From the NCBI GenBank assembly GCA_016280345.1, contig JAEEGN010000161.1, forward strand, positions 1 to 10,967: a stretch of DNA of 10,967 bases, in the 5' to 3' direction. Positions 6,802 through 10,967 of this stretch are shown here, piece by piece (within the stretch, counting starts at the first letter, position 1; each line of letters opens with the position of its first letter). The stretch comes from Selenomonadaceae bacterium. Lineage in GTDB: Bacteria; Bacillota; Negativicutes; Selenomonadales; Selenomonadaceae. The notes beneath the pieces are model-generated. The model was not told where the DNA came from. It made no database searches and saw only the letters and a list, made by a program, of their open reading frames with translations. The translations under genes were made by a program, and so were the position numbers.

Positions 6802-8108
6802 GACGCCACCCTTCTTTCGCCGGTCACATACTCATGGATCAAGCTCTTGCGGTAATCCGCCAACACCTCGATCTGCCTACGGAGATTATCCGTCAGCTCA
6901 TCAAGGTTCTTCCGCTTTGCATCAAGGTAATTGGCAATCTCGAATTGCTCAGAATATGGTGGAAGTGGAATTTTTATCTTCCGTATGATTTCTCGACTAA
7001 TATTTGGTTGGGTTCCACCGTGTGCTTCCATTAACATTGCATCTTTACATGCGCAAAGCGAATAGTAAACAAAAGCCTGACAAACATTCCAACGCGGTTC
7101 ATTTAATGTGCAACAAGCCTGATTTGTACAAGCATCAATTCGAACAATACTAGTGTTTGCGATTGAAGCCCCATACATCGCTATCGCAATGAAAGGCGCC
7201 TTAAATATTGTCAGATTACAGTCCTTCAGGGCAAGCTCCGAGACACATTTTGCCGTAACATCAACATACCGTCCATGTAAATCTCCAGATTGCAGCCATG
7301 GTGTTTCACCATCATAATAGTCCTGGTTATGGCTTTTAGGTGTTGTACCACTTCCTATGGTATCAAAGCATCGAGCAATCTTATGCAAGCGCCACCCATT
7401 CGGTATCTCCGGGAACAACCGGTTTTTTGTCTTCACCATTCTTGCAGTACCCAAACCTTGCGTCGTCGCTTTGTAAAGGATGTTCTTCCACATCTCGTCA
7501 ATGCAGTCCAGCTGCTTCCGCTTGGCTTCAATCGCCTTGTCGATATCGGCGCACTTCGCATCCAGGAATGCCGCAATCCGCTTTTGCTCGGGAAGAGGAG
7601 GGAGAATTACTGTCACAGGGTTAAGAACCCGCTGGGTCAGACTGAAAACCTTAATGCCACTTGCCCGCGTGCGAACCTGTCCTCGCCATTCATCGGTTTG
7701 AAACAGATAGGACAAATACTTTGAATGCTCAGGGAAACGTGCACGTGCGATTAGGGCATGATAACCTGCATACACTTCGCCGTCGGAATCGTTGAGCACA
7801 CAGTTCCCCACCCCATCAAGGTCTTCTGAGGTGTCTGCAAAAACGACATCTCCCTTCTTTAATCTGGAGTTCGGGCAAGCAACCGCAATTTCCTCCGGCA
7901 CATAACGAATCAAACTTTGATCAAGATGTGTTCCTGTATTGTGCTTCGCATGAATCTGACCATAACTGACCACAGCTACGCCATCCTCCACAAGATCGGC
8001 CTTTGTTATGTTTAGTCCCTTGGCGTATGAAAAAAAGTCCTTAAGTCGCCCGTCTCTCCATCCAACGGGGACTTGCCGAACCCATTCTTTCGTTCTCGCA
8101 CGAATCAT
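6798..8108 (-). CDS. hsdS: Type I restriction enzyme, specificity subunit (HsdS)
   Basis: This 436-residue protein has the standard two-repeat plan. Target recognition domain 1 covers about 14-170 and starts at VPVGW. A central conserved spacer with LPPLPEQKRIAAFLDAKCADI begins at 169 and runs into a coiled helix to about 215. Target recognition domain 2 covers about 236-384 and starts at IPNGWR. The distal spacer has LPPYSEQFEIANYLDAKRK (382-400) and a second coiled helix. Each domain reads one half of a split DNA target, so the site should be bipartite, but I cannot derive it. The start has GGAGGGG about 8 nt upstream inside the hsdM end, and the ATG overlaps the hsdM stop. Bases 6960-7400, coding domain 2, are far more AT-rich (37-38% GC in two hand-counted lines) than the central spacer (57%), which points to recent domain exchange. 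Confidence 0.96.
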   Translation of the reverse strand: MIRARTKEWVRQVPVGWRDGRLKDFFSYAKGLNITKADLVEDGVAVVSYGQIHAKHNTGTHLDQSLIRYVPEEIAVACPNSRLKKGDVVFADTSEDLDGVGNCVLNDSDGEVYAGYHALIARARFPEHSKYLSYLFQTDEWRGQVRTRASGIKVFSLTQRVLNPVTVILPPLPEQKRIAAFLDAKCADIDKAIEAKRKQLDCIDEMWKNILYKATTQGLGTARMVKTKNRLFPEIPNGWRLHKIARCFDTIGSGTTPKSHNQDYYDGETPWLQSGDLHGRYVDVTAKCVSELALKDCNLTIFKAPFIAIAMYGASIANTSIVRIDACTNQACCTLNEPRWNVCQAFVYYSLCACKDAMLMEAHGGTQPNISREIIRKIKIPLPPYSEQFEIANYLDAKRKNLDELTDNLRRQIEVLADYRKSLIHEYVTGERRVAS

Positions 8109-10018
8109 GCGTCAAGCCCCTCCAGCAGTTTGTCGGCCTCGGCTTCGAGCTTGCGGAACTCGCGGAGCAATGCCTTGGTCGATACCGGCGGCGTGTATTC
8201 GTAGAAGTACTTGTTCGGCAGAATCTCGTAGCCGAGCTGCGGCAGTTCTTCCCAGCGGATGAGCGGCTGCGTGATCTCGCGCTTGAGGAACGTCTCGATG
8301 TCTTCTTCAAACGGGATGTATTCGGCGTCTTCGACGTAGTCCGGGTGCGTGTAGAACACCTTGCCGTCTTTCTCCTCCCACTTCACCTGTTGGGGAGCAT
8401 AATATTCCTCGATCTTGCGCTTCTCGGTCTTTGTGAGCTTCTTCCCAAACTCCTCGGTCTTCCAGATCGGCCTCTCGTCGGCATCCGTCTGCCAGAACAC
8501 GACCTCCACCTTGTGATAGGCGAAAGCCGATGTAGGGAATATCTTCACCTTCGGATCGGAATACCCTTCAGCCCAGCCCTTGCGGTAGCGCTCGATCGTC
8601 CACTGGCGATGCTCTTCCGTAATGCGGTTGCGCTTGTTGCCGAAACTCTTCGGCTCCTTTTCGCAGACGTCGCGCGAATCGATGATCATCACCTTGCCCT
8701 TGTGGGACTTCGGCTTGTTGTTGGTGACGATCCAGATGTAGGTGTAGATGCCGGTGTTGTAGAACAGCTGGTCAGGCAACATCACGATTGCGTCAAGCCA
8801 GTCGTTCTCCAGCACCCATCGGCGGATTTCGCTCTCCCCCGATCCGCAGTCGCCGTTCGAAAGCGGCGATCCGTTGAAGATGACGGCGATCCGGCTACCG
8901 CCCTCCTTGACTGGCTTCATCTTCGCGAGCATCGTCTGAAGGAAGAGCAGAGCGCCGTCGTTCACCCGCGGCAAACCCGCCGCGTAGCGCGTCTTGCGGA
9001 GCTTCCTGACGTCGGCCTCGTACCCGTCCTTGCCACCCCACGTCACGCCGAATGGTGGATTCGAAAGCATGAAGTCAAATGTATGCTTCGGCTCCTGCCA
9101 CCTGTCGCCGATGTCGTCATGTTCGTCGCCCCGCTCCGGCTCGTACGGAACAAGCGAATTGCCGAATGTCACCGTCGCCTGTGGGTCGTTCTTGATCAGC
9201 AAGTCGGAAAGGCAGATTGCGAAGTTGGACGGGTCGAGTTCCTGACCATGTACCGTCACCAGCTTCTCGACATTTGCGCGTTCCGCCGCCGTCTTCGCCT
9301 TGGCGCGGAGATGTTCCTTTGAGACCGACAGCATACCGGCGGTACCGCAGGCGGGATCGTAAATGGAGATGTGCTTCTTCGGCACATCAATGCCCAGCAA
9401 CTCGACCATCAGCCGAATGACTTCGCGCGGCGTGAAGTGCTCTCCGGCCTCCTCGCCGCTCTGTTCGGAAAACCTCCGCAGCAGCTCTTCGTACACATAC
9501 CCCATCTCCAGCGGCGAAAGGTTGTCGGGACCAAGAGCAAGATTCATGTACTGCCCGATGATCGGCGCAAGGCGCTGATACTTCGCCATGAGCCCGATTG
9601 TGTTGCGATAGTCGAACTTGTCGATGATTTCCTGCACCTTGTCCGAGAAACCCTTGATGTAGGCGCGGAAATTCTTCTCCAGACTCGCATGATCGTCGTT
9701 ATAGACTTTTTCAAGCGTCAAGTCGGTACTGTTGTTGAACGCCAAGGAACGATCATTCAGTTCAAGGCTTTTGACAAGCTTCTCGAGTTCCTTGTCGCCG
9801 ATCGACGGACGCTTCTTCCTGATATCCGCCTTCTTCGCCTCGCGCCAATCCACAAGCACGCATTCGAGGCGGCGAAGCACGATCATCGGCAACACGACCT
9901 TCTGGTACTCATACTGCTTGAACTTGCCGCGCAGCCGCTCGGCCGACTTCCATATCTCATTCGTGAGATTATCCAGCCGCGGCTTGTCGAGAACGCTTGT
10001 TTTCTCGTCACTTGTCAC
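8105..10018 (-). CDS. hsdM: Type I restriction enzyme, modification subunit (HsdM), N6-adenine methylase
   Basis: This 637-residue protein transfers a methyl group from S-adenosylmethionine to adenine N6 in the target named by HsdS. The N-terminal helical domain (about 13-165) contains LTNEIWKSAERLRGKF and YQKVVLPMIVLRRLE. The linker GEHFTPREVIRLMVELL (192-208) is typical of HsdM. Motif I is DPACGTAGML (221-230) and the catalytic motif IV is NPPFG (320-324), the order of a gamma-class enzyme. It is longer than the roughly 500-residue E. coli-type HsdM, with an extended C-terminus rich in charged residues up to the end. The start is GTG at 10018, with GGGAGGGG (10026-10033) 7 nt upstream. An upstream 51-codon ORF ends 11 nt inside the gene. 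It is the first RM gene of the operon. Confidence 0.97.
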   Translation of the reverse strand: MTSDEKTSVLDKPRLDNLTNEIWKSAERLRGKFKQYEYQKVVLPMIVLRRLECVLVDWREAKKADIRKKRPSIGDKELEKLVKSLELNDRSLAFNNSTDLTLEKVYNDDHASLEKNFRAYIKGFSDKVQEIIDKFDYRNTIGLMAKYQRLAPIIGQYMNLALGPDNLSPLEMGYVYEELLRRFSEQSGEEAGEHFTPREVIRLMVELLGIDVPKKHISIYDPACGTAGMLSVSKEHLRAKAKTAAERANVEKLVTVHGQELDPSNFAICLSDLLIKNDPQATVTFGNSLVPYEPERGDEHDDIGDRWQEPKHTFDFMLSNPPFGVTWGGKDGYEADVRKLRKTRYAAGLPRVNDGALLFLQTMLAKMKPVKEGGSRIAVIFNGSPLSNGDCGSGESEIRRWVLENDWLDAIVMLPDQLFYNTGIYTYIWIVTNNKPKSHKGKVMIIDSRDVCEKEPKSFGNKRNRITEEHRQWTIERYRKGWAEGYSDPKVKIFPTSAFAYHKVEVVFWQTDADERPIWKTEEFGKKLTKTEKRKIEEYYAPQQVKWEEKDGKVFYTHPDYVEDAEYIPFEEDIETFLKREITQPLIRWEELPQLGYEILPNKYFYEYTPPVSTKALLREFRKLEAEADKLLEGLDA

Positions 10019-10163
10019 AGTTCAACCCCTCCCTGGGACTCAAAAGGCACAACCCTTCCCATCTTCGCGATTCAGCAACATCCATCTTCGTTAAAGCAAC
10101 CACCCGCCGCAAGGCATCGCCCCGCGCCGTAGCATCACCCGCTTTTTCCGTTCGCTTTGGCAT
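10008..10163 (-). CDS. Short leader ORF overlapping hsdM (51 codons)
   Basis: An ATG at 10163 opens a 51-residue frame (MPKRTEKAGDATARGD, later VVALTKMDVAESRRW, ending GLNCDK) that stops 11 nt inside hsdM. The hsdM Shine-Dalgarno lies within it, so ribosomes reading it would arrive at the GTG start. I do not recognise the protein; it is basic and without a membrane segment. Its first ten codons resemble the start of the winged-helix gene (MQKTSGKSG), because both begin inside copies of the same repeat. It has no ribosome site of its own, and the extended -10 box 6 nt upstream would place the transcript start at its ATG. It could be a leaderless leader peptide, a truncated relic, or simply untranslated 5' sequence. 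Confidence 0.4.
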   Translation of the reverse strand: MPKRTEKAGDATARGDALRRVVALTKMDVAESRRWEGLCLLSPREGLNCDK

Positions 10164-10178
10164 GGTTGTAGTATACCA
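10161..10178 (-). promoter_or_regulatory. Extended -10 promoter of the RM operon, possibly leaderless start
   Basis: On the minus strand TGG precedes a TATACT hexamer (10175-10170), a good extended -10 (TGnTATAAT type). Only ACAACC separates it from the ATG at 10163-10161, so a normal start point at 7 nt past the box falls on the A of the ATG. The -35 region at 17-bp spacing (CCCACA) is weak, as often with extended -10 promoters. This is the most likely promoter for the leader ORF and hsdM onward. Confidence 0.5.
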
Positions 10179-10197
10179 AAAACCTAACCGATTGTGG
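10161..10197. repeat. 37-bp direct repeat, copy 1 (in front of the hsdM operon)
   Basis: The block matches 10842-10878 at 36 of 37 positions; the one difference is A versus G in the -10 box (TATACT here, CATACT there). Weaker similarity runs a further 30 or so bases into each downstream ORF. The two copies are 681 bp apart and in the same orientation. The repeat contains an extended -10 box and an ATG, so it looks like a promoter/start cassette that was duplicated. Confidence 0.9.
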
Positions 10198-10206
10198 GCA
10201 CTTTCC

Positions 10207-10237
10207 AACTTGAGATGCCATTTTGGCGTTTCAAGTT
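10207..10237. promoter_or_regulatory. Inverted repeat just upstream of the operon promoter
   Basis: AACTTGAGATGCC and GGCGTTTCAAGTT flank a 5-nt centre (ATTTT). The 13-bp arms pair at 11 positions, and the two mismatches are G·T wobbles on the plus strand. It covers about -44 to -74 relative to the predicted start at 10163, a place typical for an activator or upstream operator. It is a candidate site for the winged-helix protein encoded upstream. No U-tract follows, so a terminator is less likely. Confidence 0.45.
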
Positions 10238-10289
10238 ATCCCTTCCGCAAACAACCCGAACTTGACCTTTTCTGGATGATGCCACGGCA

Positions 10290-10314
10290 ATTGTGCAAGT
10301 GGCGATTGCACAAT
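10290..10314. promoter_or_regulatory. Perfect 9-bp inverted repeat upstream of the operon
   Basis: ATTGTGCAA and TTGCACAAT are perfect 9-bp arms around a 7-nt spacer (GTGGCGA), centred about 140 bp upstream of the predicted start. The spacing (centre to centre 16 bp) suits a dimeric DNA-binding protein. No T-run follows on either strand. An operator for the operon or for the upstream gene is the simplest reading. Confidence 0.5.
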
Positions 10315-10348
10315 CCCACCTACATGTCGAATTATCGCTTTCTTGCGC

Positions 10349-10454
10349 TTATCTTGCGACGCCTCTCGCCGCAAGGCCCTTTGCGGTGAGCCGGTATTTC
10401 TGCGTGGGCGAACGCGGCGAGTCTGGCTGCGTCATTTCGATGAAACCAATCCGC
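10349..10454 (-). pseudogene. C-terminal remnant of an ATP-binding/Fic-type wHTH protein
   Basis: In one minus-strand frame the translation reads ALRIGFIEMTQPDSPRSP then TQKYRLTAKGLAARGVAR before a stop at 10349-10351. The pattern GxIEMTxPDxPxSxxQKYRLTxKG is the usual C-terminal end of AlbA_2/AAA_4 (Schlafen-like) and some Fic-family proteins. Nothing recognisable lies in that frame further upstream, and no start or ribosome site serves it. The left limit is the stop; the upstream limit is approximate. I read it as the tail of a lost gene, left behind between the winged-helix gene and the RM operon. Confidence 0.5.
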
Positions 10455-10484
10455 AATGCCGGCGAAAGGCAAGGCGTCCGGCGC

Positions 10485-10844
10485 TCATCTCGTCTCCTTC
10501 GCATAGTAGCCGCCTGTCTTCTTGCTGCCGCGATGCTCGATCTTCCCTGCGGCGACAAGCGCAGCGACGGCGCGAGCCACGGTGATGCGGCTCACGGTCA
10601 ATGCCGCCTTGAAGAACGGAACGTTTCTGCCTGGGTGAAGTGCGATCAGTCTCAACAGGCGCTTTTTCACCCCCTCGTCCAATGGAGTGGCGTCGTCATC
10701 TGGCAATGTGTTTATTGTATCATTTATTGTATCAATCGCGCCATCGGCAGTCGCGATGTTCAGCTGGTAGCGCGTCTGCGGGCCGCCGTTCACGGGAACG
10801 ACCGCGCCGTCGTGAATTCCGCTTTTCCCGCTCGTTTTTTGCAT
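10485..10844 (-). CDS. Small winged-helix DNA-binding protein (119 residues)
   Basis: The start at 10844 is chosen because it lies in the repeat copy with an extended -10 box 6 nt upstream, exactly as at 10163. A frame further upstream exists but would run through the repeat and a hairpin. Residues 1-35 are low in pattern. Residues 35-46 (GAIDTINDTINT) resemble the NDT/IND repeats that lie before the C-terminal winged helix of AlbA_2/AAA_4-type ATP-binding proteins. Residues 60-115 are a winged helix: KKRLLRLIALHPGRN, then SRITVARAVAALVAAGKIEH and the wing GSKKTGGYYA. It may be a stand-alone regulator of the RM operon, or the detached tail of a larger protein that still has a promoter. It has no enzymatic domain. 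Confidence 0.7.
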   Translation of the reverse strand: MQKTSGKSGIHDGAVVPVNGGPQTRYQLNIATADGAIDTINDTINTLPDDDATPLDEGVKKRLLRLIALHPGRNVPFFKAALTVSRITVARAVAALVAAGKIEHRGSKKTGGYYAKETR

Positions 10845-10878
10845 GGTTGTAGTATGCCAAAAACCTAACCGATTGTGG
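10842..10878. repeat. 37-bp direct repeat, copy 2 (in front of the winged-helix gene)
   Basis: This is the second copy of the block at 10161-10197, with one difference. On the minus strand it contains TGG-CATACT (CATACT at 10856-10851), then ACAACC and the ATG at 10844-10842. It would drive the winged-helix gene from a leaderless start. The CATACT box is weaker than TATACT in copy 1. Confidence 0.85.
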
Positions 10879-10902
10879 TCGCTTCTCTGTGAATCCCAAT
10901 AT

Positions 10903-10923
10903 GAGCCGCCGAGACGGCGGCTC
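10903..10923. repeat. GC-rich hairpin upstream of the winged-helix gene
   Basis: GAGCCGCCG and CGGCGGCTC form a perfect 9-bp stem with a 3-nt loop (AGA). No T-run follows on either strand. It lies 25 bp before repeat copy 2, and could end a transcript arriving from upstream or be a dispersed palindrome like that at 831-850. Confidence 0.55.
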
Positions 10924-10967
10924 CCCATGATGTATTCATATCCTCTCCATGATCGACGGGATGAACA

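Noticed and set aside
8345..9322. Long open frame (325 codons) on the plus strand opposite hsdM
   Set aside because: It is antisense to clear hsdM motifs, and its translation is leucine/arginine/valine-rich without a known pattern. It follows from high GC at third codon positions.
10290..10314. Intrinsic terminator for the winged-helix gene
   Set aside because: The stem is only moderately GC-rich and no T-run follows in either direction. An operator is the better reading.
10293..10868. 191-codon plus-strand frame over the upstream region
   Set aside because: It is antisense to the winged-helix gene, the remnant and repeat copy 2. The minus-strand translations match known patterns and this one does not.
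10845..10928. 28-residue N-terminal extension of the winged-helix protein
   Set aside because: It is coded by the hairpin and the promoter repeat, and the same repeat at 10161-10197 lies outside the hsdM coding region. The ATG at 10844 is the better start.
10867..10938. Short minus-strand ORF with GAGAGGAT before an ATG (reads MNTSWGAAVSAAHIG)
   Set aside because: It runs through a hairpin and stops inside repeat copy 2. At under 30 codons I cannot support it as a gene.

Overview
The window carries one long minus-strand defence operon: a type I restriction-modification (RM) system with extra genes, plus a partial second unit on the same strand. It is bacterial chromosome or mobile-element DNA of moderate GC. 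By hand count, lines inside hsdM and hsdR run near 60% GC. Other stretches (the second HsdS recognition domain, the GIY-YIG gene, the N-terminal half of the RhuM gene) fall to about 37-45%, so the region is a mosaic. I cannot name the organism. GC-rich hairpins between genes, GTG/ATG starts with good Shine-Dalgarno sites and possible leaderless starts would suit a Verrucomicrobiota/Lentisphaerota-type metagenome bacterium, but that is a weak guess.

Layout, in the direction of transcription (high to low coordinates). (1) 10967-10164: a 119-residue winged-helix protein (10844-10485), a decayed C-terminal fragment of a second DNA-binding protein (about 10454-10349), two inverted repeats (10290-10314 and 10207-10237), and two copies of a 37-bp promoter-like direct repeat (10842-10878 and 10161-10197). 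Each repeat copy places an extended -10 box exactly 6 nt before an ATG. (2) 10163-2173: a 51-codon leader ORF overlapping hsdM, then hsdM (N6-adenine methylase), hsdS (two recognition domains), a DUF1016/YhcG-type PDDEXK nuclease, hsdR (translocase/endonuclease) and a RadC-family JAB protein. Junctions are 4-bp overlaps, or 1 bp before radC. (3) 2161-1011: a GIY-YIG/DUF4357 protein whose Shine-Dalgarno spans the radC stop codon, then a 69-residue unknown protein. (4) 1010-668: an intergenic stretch rich in small repeats. (5) 667-1: the N-terminal 222 codons of a RhuM-family protein, cut by the window edge.

How the genes fit together: HsdM and HsdS would form the modification enzyme, and HsdR adds ATP-driven translocation and cleavage. 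The DUF1016 protein is locked between hsdS and hsdR by overlaps on both sides, so it is made together with the RM subunits. RadC, the GIY-YIG protein and the small protein form a tail that may act on restricted or damaged DNA; that role is inference. The winged-helix protein and the inverted repeats upstream of hsdM are candidate regulators of the operon.
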